A stretch of 21,502 nucleotides of DNA, taken from the NCBI GenBank assembly GCA_964629965.1, contig CAZVRZ010000090.1, forward strand, positions 1 to 21,502. The letters are read 5' to 3'. Source of the DNA: CAZVRZ01 sp964629965. Its GTDB lineage: Bacteria; Chloroflexota; Anaerolineae; Anaerolineales; UBA4823. Position 1 is the first letter of the stretch. Each line of letters starts with the position of its first letter. The position numbers were made by a program, and so were the translations under genes. A model generated the notes under the pieces. The model was not told where the DNA came from, made no database searches, and saw only the letters and a list, made by a program, of their open reading frames with translations. Below are positions 7,185 to 14,217 of the stretch, piece after piece.

Positions 7185-8177
7185 ATGGATTTCAACTTGG
7201 GCACAAATTTACCACCTGACCGTCTCGAGAATGCCGCCTCCTACGATGTGATCGTCATTGGCGGCGGTCCGGCGGGCGTTACCGCCGCCATCTATACCTC
7301 CCGCGCCGGCTTGAAGACCCTGGTGATCGACAAGGGCCTGACCGCCGGCGCCTTGGGCATCACGGGGAAGATCGCCAACTACCCTGGCATCACCGAAGAG
7401 ATCAGCGGCGCAGAGCTTTTGGAACGGATGCGCAGCCAGGCGCGGGCCTTTGGCGCCGAATTCATCTCCGATAAAGTGATCGGCGTCGATCTGCCCGGCG
7501 AGATCAAAACCGTGTACGGCAACCAGGGCGCATACACCGCCCGCTCGGTGATCATCGCCACCGGCTCGATGGGACGCGGCTCGCGCGTCAAGGGAGAAGA
7601 CGAACTGCTCGGTCACGGCGTTTCCTACTGCGCCACCTGCGACGCAGCCTTTTTCCGCGGCCAAGAAGTGGTCGTGGCGGGCAGCAGCGACGAGGCCATC
7701 GAAGAAGCGCTGTTCTTGACCCGCTTCGCCGGTCTGGTTCACTTCCTCTCGCCCACGCCTGAGCTAAAAGCGCCCCAACACCTGGTCGACGAATTGACCG
7801 CTAACCCGAAGGTCAGGCTATACCTGGGCGCCGGGCTGCGCGAGATCATTGGCAAAGAGCGGGTAGAGGCCGTCCGCTACGCGCTGCGCGGCCAGGCCGA
7901 ACAGACCCTGGCAGCCGGGGGCGTGTTCGTCTACCTGCAAGGCGGCAAGCCCATCACCGATTTTCTACAGGGGCAGCTCGAGATCAGCGATAGCGGCTGC
8001 CTGGTGGTAGACCGCGAGCACCAAACAGCCATCCCGGGCGTCTTTGCCGTGGGCGATGTGCTCTGCAACCACATCAAACAAGCGGTGATCGCCGCCGCCG
8101 AAGGAGCCATCGCCGCCATCGCCGTCGAAAAAATGCTGCGCGGGCGCAAGCAGATGACCGTGGACTGGTCCAAATAG
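7185..8177 (+). CDS. Thioredoxin-reductase-like FAD disulfide oxidoreductase, atypical NAD(P) domain
   Basis: 330 residues with the layout of low-molecular-weight thioredoxin reductase. The FAD-binding GGGPAGVTAA lies near residues 26-35, and the redox pair Cys149-Ala-Thr-Cys152 sits in the context YCATCDAAFFRG. The C-terminal FAD signature GVFAVGDV is present. In the inserted nucleotide domain the usual GGGNTA-type motif reads VAGSSDEAIEEA. The NADPH-phosphate motif HRRxxxR is replaced by FLSPTPELKAP. The protein keeps the disulfide chemistry but probably does not use NADPH in the standard way; ferredoxin- or flavin-linked relatives that lack these motifs are known. It is a single gene with its own promoter and converges on the glycosidase gene with a 15-base gap and no obvious terminator. 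No thioredoxin gene is nearby. Confidence 0.88.
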   Translation: MDFNLGTNLPPDRLENAASYDVIVIGGGPAGVTAAIYTSRAGLKTLVIDKGLTAGALGITGKIANYPGITEEISGAELLERMRSQARAFGAEFISDKVIGVDLPGEIKTVYGNQGAYTARSVIIATGSMGRGSRVKGEDELLGHGVSYCATCDAAFFRGQEVVVAGSSDEAIEEALFLTRFAGLVHFLSPTPELKAPQHLVDELTANPKVRLYLGAGLREIIGKERVEAVRYALRGQAEQTLAAGGVFVYLQGGKPITDFLQGQLEISDSGCLVVDREHQTAIPGVFAVGDVLCNHIKQAVIAAAEGAIAAIAVEKMLRGRKQMTVDWSK

Positions 8178-8192
8178 GATAGCAGCCAGAGC

Positions 8193-10202
8193 TCAAGCCT
8201 GCGGGAATACCGTGATCCGCAGCAGTGTGGCCCCGTAGGGGATCAGCTCGATTTCCTCGATCTTATCTTCCAGCCTGGCCGGCAGCCGCTGCGGGTCGGG
8301 CAGGGGCGGCGTGAACCAGAAGTCGCCCTGCACCGTGCGCAGGCCGCGGCAGAACTTGCCTGCCTCGACCCAATGCCCAAACTGTCTGATCTTCCTGGTA
8401 TGCACCAGGCGCCAATCGCGCACCCGCCGGGCCGGCAGGCGCACCCGCAGCGCCGGGTTGGCAGCGTCCCATGGATCGGAGAAATTTTCGTTCCATTCCA
8501 CCTGCAGGTCTTTCAACGATTCTTCATTCACGCACAAAGCATAATTCCACCGCCCGGCAGGGTACAGGTTCCAGGCCGGGAAATCCGCTTTTATCACCGT
8601 CGGGCGCGGCTCATACTGGGCACCCAGCGTATCCTGACGCTGGCGAGTGGTCGAATTTTCGCTTTCGATCTCGGCCCGGGCAGGGATGGGCAGCGCCAGC
8701 GTCAGCGGCCCATAGACCAGGCTCACGCCGCCTGCCGGCCAGCGATCGAGCACCAGTTCGAAGGGCAGCTCCAACCGCACCCGGTCTCCGGGCTGCCATA
8801 GGCGCTCGAGCTTGAAAAAGCTGCCCGGCTGCAGGGGCGCCTCCAACGCTTCTCCGTTGACCGAGAGCACCGCCCGCCGGCACCAGGCCGGGATACGCAC
8901 CGAGAAGGCAAACGCGACGGGCTGCTCCGGTTGGATGGTGAACTCGATGGACTGCTGGAAAGGATAGCGCGTTTGAGCGGTGATCGTAACCGGCGTCTCA
9001 TCTTTCCCAGCCGTGGTGCGCAGCGAGCCGGGGCCAAAGAGCGCCGCCGTGATCCCGCCAGACCGGTCGCGCATCCACATCTTCGCGATGAAGTTCGGCA
9101 TGGCGCGGTGCACGTTGCCAGGACAGCATTGCACCTCATGGTCCGGGCGATAACTCATCCAGTTCAGGCCGCGCATGAACCGGTTATGGTTCGAAGCGCT
9201 GGTAACCACCGCCTGGTTGGGGCAGGAGAGGTACTGCAAGGCATGGAAATCCTTGGTAATGGCTCCCGGCAGAGCGTTGAAAATCACCTGCTCGATGCGG
9301 TCGGCGTAGCGCGCCTCGCCGGTGGCCTGCAATAGATAGGCCAATGCCCAGGTGTGGTCGGTGATGTCGCAGGTTTCGTGCATATCGCGCGCACTCTTGC
9401 CCCGGATGTGTTCCGAGCAGGAATGCAGCCCATCTGCCAGCAGGGCATGGCGGTCGAGCTTTTCATAACCATGAACGACCGCCCGCAAGGTTTCGGCCCG
9501 GCCGGTGGCGCAGTACAGGATCGCCGCCAGCTTGGCTTCCTCGTTGAACGTCACGCCGTGTTCGCTCGGCTTCTTCTCAGACAGCAGCGTCTGGATGGAA
9601 CAATCGTGCTCGGGCCATTTCTGGTTGAACTGCTCGTACAGCGATACTGCCATTTCCAGCAGGTCTGCCTGCCCGCTGCGTTGGTACAAGGCCAGCAAGA
9701 TCTCCACCCCAGTCACATCGCGATCCCAATTGATTGGATGAGGCAGGGCGCGGTAATGGCGGGTCAGCGCGGCGAGATACCGCTCGTCTGCGCTGATCTC
9801 GTACTGGGCCAGCACGGCGCGGAAGAAAACAGCCTGCGGCCAGCGATCCTTCGTCCGCTGGCTGTCTGGCCCAATAAAGCCGTCGGGGGCCACCTCGTTG
9901 ACTGCAAAATCGATCTCCTCCAGCGCCTGTTGATACAGGGCCGCCTCGCCTGCCAGGTAACCGCATTTCAAGGCCCCATCGATCCAATAAGCCGTCTGTT
10001 CGTAGGGCCACCAGGCATCATAAGAGCCCTGGGTATCGTCCTCCTTGCTGCCCCAGAACTTGTAGCCATAGGGATAGCCCGAAACGGCCACATTGCCGGT
10101 CAGGCCCCTGGCCTGGTGCGCAAGAAAATCTTGCAGCCAGCCGGCCGGGCGAACCTCGCGCAAGAGCGCAGGTTCAAGACAAGCATAAGGAAGCATTTTC
10201 AT
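8193..10202 (-). CDS. GH127/DUF1680-family glycoside hydrolase (beta-L-arabinofuranosidase-like)
   Basis: 669 residues from the ATG at 10202, eight bases after AAGGAG. The frame stays open about 90 codons further upstream, but that stretch covers the ammonium transporter promoter, so the shorter start is chosen. The protein has an (alpha/alpha)-barrel-like central part and a beta-rich C-terminal part. The metal and catalytic set of GH127 is recognisable: Glu276 and Cys278 in HETCD, and Cys359-Cys360 in QCCPGNVHR, spaced much like the zinc ligands and nucleophile of HypBA1. Glu264 is a candidate acid/base. There is no signal peptide, so it would act inside the cell on imported arabino-oligosaccharides or related sugars. 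No sugar transporter or other glycosidase is adjacent, so the substrate remains open. Confidence 0.85.
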   Translation of the reverse strand: MKMLPYACLEPALLREVRPAGWLQDFLAHQARGLTGNVAVSGYPYGYKFWGSKEDDTQGSYDAWWPYEQTAYWIDGALKCGYLAGEAALYQQALEEIDFAVNEVAPDGFIGPDSQRTKDRWPQAVFFRAVLAQYEISADERYLAALTRHYRALPHPINWDRDVTGVEILLALYQRSGQADLLEMAVSLYEQFNQKWPEHDCSIQTLLSEKKPSEHGVTFNEEAKLAAILYCATGRAETLRAVVHGYEKLDRHALLADGLHSCSEHIRGKSARDMHETCDITDHTWALAYLLQATGEARYADRIEQVIFNALPGAITKDFHALQYLSCPNQAVVTSASNHNRFMRGLNWMSYRPDHEVQCCPGNVHRAMPNFIAKMWMRDRSGGITAALFGPGSLRTTAGKDETPVTITAQTRYPFQQSIEFTIQPEQPVAFAFSVRIPAWCRRAVLSVNGEALEAPLQPGSFFKLERLWQPGDRVRLELPFELVLDRWPAGGVSLVYGPLTLALPIPARAEIESENSTTRQRQDTLGAQYEPRPTVIKADFPAWNLYPAGRWNYALCVNEESLKDLQVEWNENFSDPWDAANPALRVRLPARRVRDWRLVHTRKIRQFGHWVEAGKFCRGLRTVQGDFWFTPPLPDPQRLPARLEDKIEEIELIPYGATLLRITVFPQA

Positions 10203-10305
10203 AGGGACGACTCCTTCGAAAGGTTTGAGAGCTACCCATATTTTACTTGAATTGGGTGCCATGGGTTGGAATTTTGCTTGCCTGGGTGACATGACCAATG
10301 AATTG

Positions 10306-10319
10306 TACCCAGACGGGTA
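10306..10319. promoter_or_regulatory. Inverted repeat, possible operator of the ammonium transporter promoter
   Basis: TACCC-AGAC-GGGTA is a perfect 5-bp dyad one base upstream of the predicted -35 box. Further TGGGT/ACCCA copies lie nearby (near 10232, 10252, 10263 and 10283) in the region between the glycosidase and transporter starts. No known regulator was matched. The rest of 10203-10425 holds no gene. Confidence 0.3.
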
Positions 10320-10320
10320 A

Positions 10321-10349
10321 TAGACTTCTCCCGGTCGTTTTCTTATAAT
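10321..10349 (+). promoter_or_regulatory. Predicted promoter of the ammonium transporter/PII operon
   Basis: TAGACT (10321-10326), 17 bases, then a perfect TATAAT (10344-10349). The leader to the ATG at 10426 would be about 70 bases. No sigma54-type GG-N10-GC element was noticed. Confidence 0.55.
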
Positions 10350-10425
10350 GCCTATCAAGTTTACACCCGGCAACTTGGGAATATCCCCTCCAATTTTCTG
10401 GCAGATCCGACACAAGGAGCATAAG

Positions 10426-11652
10426 ATGGACACAATCAATACGGGAGATACTTCATGGATTCTGGTTTCCACTGCGCTGGTGATGATGATGACCCCAGCC
10501 TTGGCCTTCTTTTACGGCGGGATGGTGCGCCGGAAGAATATCCTCTCCACGTTGAACCTGAGCTTTATCGTCTTGGGATTGATCAGCGTGCAGTGGGTGC
10601 TGTTCGGCTATACCCTGGCTTTTGGGCCCAGCCTGGGCGGCTTTTTGGGCAGGTTAGATTTTGCAGGACTAGTGGGCGTGGGGGAAGCACCCAACGCAAC
10701 CTACGCCGGGAACATTCCTCACCTGGCCTTCGCCGCCTACCAGATGATGTTTGCAATCATCACGCCTGCCCTGATCACCGGGGCATTCGTAGAGCGGGTG
10801 CGTTACAAGACTTTTCTAGCATTCACCCTGCTATGGGCCACCTTGGTCTATGACCCGGTAGCCCATTGGGTATGGGGGGCCGGCGGTTTCTTGCGCGAGC
10901 TTGGCGCAATGGACTTTGCCGGCGGCACGGTGGTACACATCACGGCCGGTTTTGCAGCCTTAGCCTTCGCCCTGGCAATCGGCCCGCGCAAAGGCTACGG
11001 CAAAGCTCCGATGGAGCCGGCCAGGATCCCCTACACCGTCCTGGGCGCCGGTCTCTTATGGATGGGTTGGTTTGGCTTCAACGGCGGCAGCGCCCTGGCC
11101 GCCAACGGCCTGGCGATCCAGGCCATCGTGACATCTAACACCGCCGCTGCCGCGGCCAGCCTGGTCTGGATGTTCCTCAGTTGGGGCAGCGATCACAAGC
11201 CAAGCATCCTGGGCATTGCCACCGGAGCAGTGGTTGGCCTGGTAGCCATCACCCCGGCAGCCGGTTTCGTCACGCCATTGGCTGCGCTGGTGATCGGCGG
11301 TGTGGCGGCAGCCATCAGTTACTATGCCATCCGCTTTCGCCAGAAGATCGGCCTGGATGAGTCGCTGGACGTGTGGGCCTGCCACGGTATGGGTGGGCTG
11401 TGGGGGGCGCTGGCAACCGGCTTATTTGCGACCCAAACCGTAAACGCTGCCGGCTCGAACGGGCTCTTCTACGGTAACCCACAGCAGCTATGGATCCAGG
11501 CAGCAGCAGCCGTGATTGTCATCACCTTCTCGTTCACCATGACCTTCGTCATCACCAAAGTGCTCGACCGCGTGATGGGGCTGCGCGTAACATTGGATGA
11601 AGAAGAAGTTGGCCTGGATGTCAGCCAACATGGCGAACGAGCATATATATAA
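10426..11652 (+). CDS. amt: Ammonium transporter (Amt/MEP/Rh family)
   Basis: A 408-residue membrane protein with about 11 hydrophobic helices that conducts ammonium/ammonia into the cell. The opening MMMTPALAFFYGGMVRRKN is the Amt signature. The two pore histidines are His171 (GGTVVHITAGFAALA) and His320 (DVWACHGMGGLWG), matching His168 and His318 of E. coli AmtB. The C-terminal tail ends in EEEVGLDVSQHGERAYI, the conserved tail that docks PII. The ATG at 10426 follows AAGGAG at seven bases; 26 codons upstream remain open but cover the leader. The PII gene follows 34 bases downstream, the classic pairing for PII-controlled ammonium uptake. Confidence 0.96.
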   Translation: MDTINTGDTSWILVSTALVMMMTPALAFFYGGMVRRKNILSTLNLSFIVLGLISVQWVLFGYTLAFGPSLGGFLGRLDFAGLVGVGEAPNATYAGNIPHLAFAAYQMMFAIITPALITGAFVERVRYKTFLAFTLLWATLVYDPVAHWVWGAGGFLRELGAMDFAGGTVVHITAGFAALAFALAIGPRKGYGKAPMEPARIPYTVLGAGLLWMGWFGFNGGSALAANGLAIQAIVTSNTAAAAASLVWMFLSWGSDHKPSILGIATGAVVGLVAITPAAGFVTPLAALVIGGVAAAISYYAIRFRQKIGLDESLDVWACHGMGGLWGALATGLFATQTVNAAGSNGLFYGNPQQLWIQAAAAVIVITFSFTMTFVITKVLDRVMGLRVTLDEEEVGLDVSQHGERAYI

Positions 11653-11686
11653 CAAGCAGGCAACGAAAGAGATCAAGGAGATTACC

Positions 11687-12088
11687 ATGACAACGAAAAT
11701 CGAAGCAATCATTCGGGAAGAGAAACTTGGCGACGTCAAAGATGCGCTGCGAAAGATCGGTATCAAAGGTTTGAATATTTTTGAAATCCGTGGGCACGGG
11801 CGGCAGGGCGGCATCACGCTGTCCGGACGAGCAGGCTCTTACCAGGTCGATATGCTGCCCCGCATACAGATCAACATCATCCTCAGCGATCACAATGTAG
11901 AGAAGACGATCCAGACGATCTGTGAGGCGGCGCAAACAGGCAACCGCGGCGACGGCGTGATCTTTGTCTACCCGGTGCTCGACGTGATCCGCATCCGCAC
12001 CGGCGAGAGAGGGCGGGCCGCCCTGATGTACGAAGGTGATATTGACGTCATGGCGCAGGAAGAAAAAGCAGCCGCCCTCCCTGTCTAG
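11687..12088 (+). CDS. glnB: PII nitrogen regulatory protein (GlnB/GlnK)
   Basis: 133 residues from the ATG at 11687, preceded by AAGGAG; the frame extends upstream into the amt gene, but that part is not PII-like. It carries the T-loop region GHGRQGGITLSGRAGSYQVD, with Tyr52 at the position of the modified Tyr51 of E. coli. The second family signature is RGDGVIFVYPVLDVIRIRTG. PII trimers sense ATP/ADP and 2-oxoglutarate and block Amt when nitrogen is ample. The protein has about 20 extra residues at the C-terminus compared with the usual 112. The T-loop differs from the common YRGAEY, so whether it is uridylylated, adenylylated or unmodified is open. Confidence 0.95.
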   Translation: MTTKIEAIIREEKLGDVKDALRKIGIKGLNIFEIRGHGRQGGITLSGRAGSYQVDMLPRIQINIILSDHNVEKTIQTICEAAQTGNRGDGVIFVYPVLDVIRIRTGERGRAALMYEGDIDVMAQEEKAAALPV

Positions 12089-12113
12089 AAAGTAACCGGC
12101 AATCACAACCTCG

Positions 12114-12149
12114 ATCGCATTCCCGGGTGGCCAGGCCCGGGAATGCGAT
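12114..12149 (+). terminator. Strong hairpin after the amt-glnB operon
   Basis: ATCGCATTCCCGGG and its perfect reverse complement (14 bp) are separated by eight bases (12128-12135). It begins 25 bases after the glnB stop. The following TGTCATATT is only weakly T-rich, so it may be a partly factor-dependent terminator or an RNA 3'-end stabiliser. Confidence 0.6.
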
Positions 12150-12196
12150 TGTCATATTAAGCCTACAACTCTCGCCGAAGCTCAATGTGGACTTGA

Positions 12197-12202
12197 TATA
12201 AT
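12197..12202 (+). promoter_or_regulatory. Predicted -10 box of the ClC gene, implying a leaderless transcript
   Basis: A perfect TATAAT lies eight bases before the ATG at 12211, so transcription would start at or within about two bases of the initiation codon. No convincing -35 box sits at 17 bases (GCCGAA), and no separate Shine-Dalgarno site is visible. Confidence 0.4.
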
Positions 12203-12210
12203 ATGAGGCG

Positions 12211-14217
12211 ATGAAGAAATTCCTGCCAGGTCGTCTCCAGCCTTCCGAATCTGTGATCTTAGGTGTGCTGGCATTAGTAGTCGGCCTGACCAGCGCCGCG
12301 GGCGTCTGGCTGTTCAAATGGCTGATCGACCTGGTTCACCAGTTCGCTTTTGAGCGTCTCGGCGCGGCTCTCCAGCCATTGGGCGATTGGGTAGTGCTGC
12401 TCCTGCCTGTCCTGGGCGGCCTGGTGGTTGGCCTGCTGCTGCATTTCTTCATCGGCGAAGAGCGCCATCATGGCGTGGCGGGGGTCATGGAATCGGTGGC
12501 AATGGCCGGCGGACGCCTGCGTTACAAAAGGGTGCCTGCCAAAGCAGTTGCCGCGGCAATTTCGATTGGCAGCGGCGCATCGGTGGGGCCAGAAGACCCT
12601 TCGGTTCAAATTGGTTCAAACCTGGGCTCGATGTTTGGCCAATGGCTGCACCTCTCCGACGAACGCATGCGCGCTTTAGTGGCCGCGGGTGCCGCCAGCG
12701 GCGTGGCAGCCGCTTTTAATGCCCCGATCGCAGGCGTTTTCTTTACCCTGGAGATCATCCTGGGGGAGATCAGCGGCGGCGCCTTGGGCGTGGTAGTTCT
12801 TTCGGCGGTGATCTCGTCGATCTTCACCCAGGCCGTTGCGGGGCCAGAACCCGCCTTCCATGTACCGGCGTACGCCTTTAATTCGATTTGGGAACTGCCG
12901 CTCTACCTGGTTTTAGGATTATTGGCCGGCCCGCTGGCGGCATTGTATGTGCGTCTTTTGTATCTCGCCCAGGATTTCTTCCACCAGCAGATCAAAGCGC
13001 CGCGTTGGCTGAAACCCGCCATTGCTGGCCTGGCGGTTGGGGTGGTGGGCATTTACCTTCCCCAGGTATTTGGCGTGGGCTATGACACCATCGGCCAAAT
13101 CCTGAATGGAGAAAACTTAGGGATTGCCCTTTTGCTTGGCGTGATGGCTGCCAAGCTGATTTTGACGCCGGTCAGCATCGCCGGCGGTTTCCCGGGCGGA
13201 GTCTTTGCGCCGTCATTGTTTATCGGCGCCACGTTTGGGGGGGCCTTTGGCCTAATTGCCAACCAGCTTTTCCCACAGTTGAGCCTCGTCCCGGCAGCTT
13301 TTGCCATGGTGGGCATGGCCGCCCTGCTGGCTGGGGCCGTCCACGCGCCGCTCACCGCGATTTTGCTGCTGTTTGAGATGACCCGCGACTACCGCATCAT
13401 CTTGCCATTGATGTTTGCGGTGATGATCAGCCTGCTGCTTTCGCAGCGCCTGCAGCACGATTCGGTTTACACGCTTGGGCTGGCCCGCAAAGGCATTCGC
13501 CTGGAACGCGGGCGCGATGTGGATGTGATGGAATCGGTCCAGGTCGGCGATGTGATGCTGCCCGAAACCTTCGCCCTGCCCTTGGATTTCCCTGTCGCGG
13601 CGCTGGCCGAACAATTTCTACAAACCGGGCGACACGGCTTTGCGGTGACCAATCCCGACGGCAGCCTGTGCGGCATTGTTTCGTTAGAAGATTATCGCCG
13701 CGTCCTGACCGGCGAACATGGCCCATTCGAAAAACTCACCGTCAGCGCTATTGCCACGCGCCAGCTTATCACCGCTTTCCCTGATGAAACAGTAGGCGCA
13801 GCGCTGCGGCGCATGTCGCCGCGCGACCTGTCACGCTTGCCAGTGGTGGCGCGCGAGGATCCACGCCATTTGCTGGGCATGGTGCGCCGCAGCGATATTG
13901 TCCGGGCGTACGACGTGGCGCTTTCGCGTCGCGCCGTGTTGCGCCATCGCGCCCAGCAGGTGCGCCTCGACGCGCTGACCCCGGAGATGATTAAGATATC
14001 CGAAGTGCCGATCCAGAGGGGTTCGCAGTGTGCTGGAAAGCGCATGAAGGATATCCCCTGGCCAAAAGACAGCCTCGTAGCCAGCCTGCAGCGTGGGCGG
14101 CAGGTGCTGATTCCTCACGGTGATACAATCTTGGAAGCAGGAGATGTATTGGTGGTGATTGCCGATGATCCTGCCCTGGATGCTGTGCGACAATTGGCGA
14201 GAATGGAGATAGCATGA
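12211..14217 (+). CDS. ClC-type chloride channel/transporter with CBS pair and TrkA_C domain
   Basis: 668 residues. Residues about 15-420 form the ClC membrane domain with GSGASVGPEDPSVQ (gating Glu128), NAPIAGVFFTLE and GGFPGGVFAPSLFIG, the three anion-pathway segments. A CBS pair follows at about 445-575. A TrkA_C domain (about 590-668, ending with HGDTILEAGDVLVVIADD) closes the protein, so regulation by nucleotides or other small ligands is likely. In the first segment Asp129 replaces the usual Gly of GxEGP. The residue matching the internal proton glutamate (Glu203 of ClC-ec1) is Ile182, which argues against strict Cl-/H+ exchange. The stop overlaps the next ATG by four bases (ATGA), so it is coupled to the DUF389 gene. 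Confidence 0.93.
   Translation: MKKFLPGRLQPSESVILGVLALVVGLTSAAGVWLFKWLIDLVHQFAFERLGAALQPLGDWVVLLLPVLGGLVVGLLLHFFIGEERHHGVAGVMESVAMAGGRLRYKRVPAKAVAAAISIGSGASVGPEDPSVQIGSNLGSMFGQWLHLSDERMRALVAAGAASGVAAAFNAPIAGVFFTLEIILGEISGGALGVVVLSAVISSIFTQAVAGPEPAFHVPAYAFNSIWELPLYLVLGLLAGPLAALYVRLLYLAQDFFHQQIKAPRWLKPAIAGLAVGVVGIYLPQVFGVGYDTIGQILNGENLGIALLLGVMAAKLILTPVSIAGGFPGGVFAPSLFIGATFGGAFGLIANQLFPQLSLVPAAFAMVGMAALLAGAVHAPLTAILLLFEMTRDYRIILPLMFAVMISLLLSQRLQHDSVYTLGLARKGIRLERGRDVDVMESVQVGDVMLPETFALPLDFPVAALAEQFLQTGRHGFAVTNPDGSLCGIVSLEDYRRVLTGEHGPFEKLTVSAIATRQLITAFPDETVGAALRRMSPRDLSRLPVVAREDPRHLLGMVRRSDIVRAYDVALSRRAVLRHRAQQVRLDALTPEMIKISEVPIQRGSQCAGKRMKDIPWPKDSLVASLQRGRQVLIPHGDTILEAGDVLVVIADDPALDAVRQLARMEIA

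Noticed and set aside
9354..10250. Long + strand open frame opposite the glycosidase
   Set aside because: It is antisense to a gene with clear GH127 motifs and shows no recognisable domain. Such shadows are common in G+C-rich DNA.
10203..10472. N-terminal extension of the glycosidase by 90 codons
   Set aside because: It would cover the ammonium transporter promoter and start. The residues do not look like the family, and a good ribosome site precedes the ATG at 10202.
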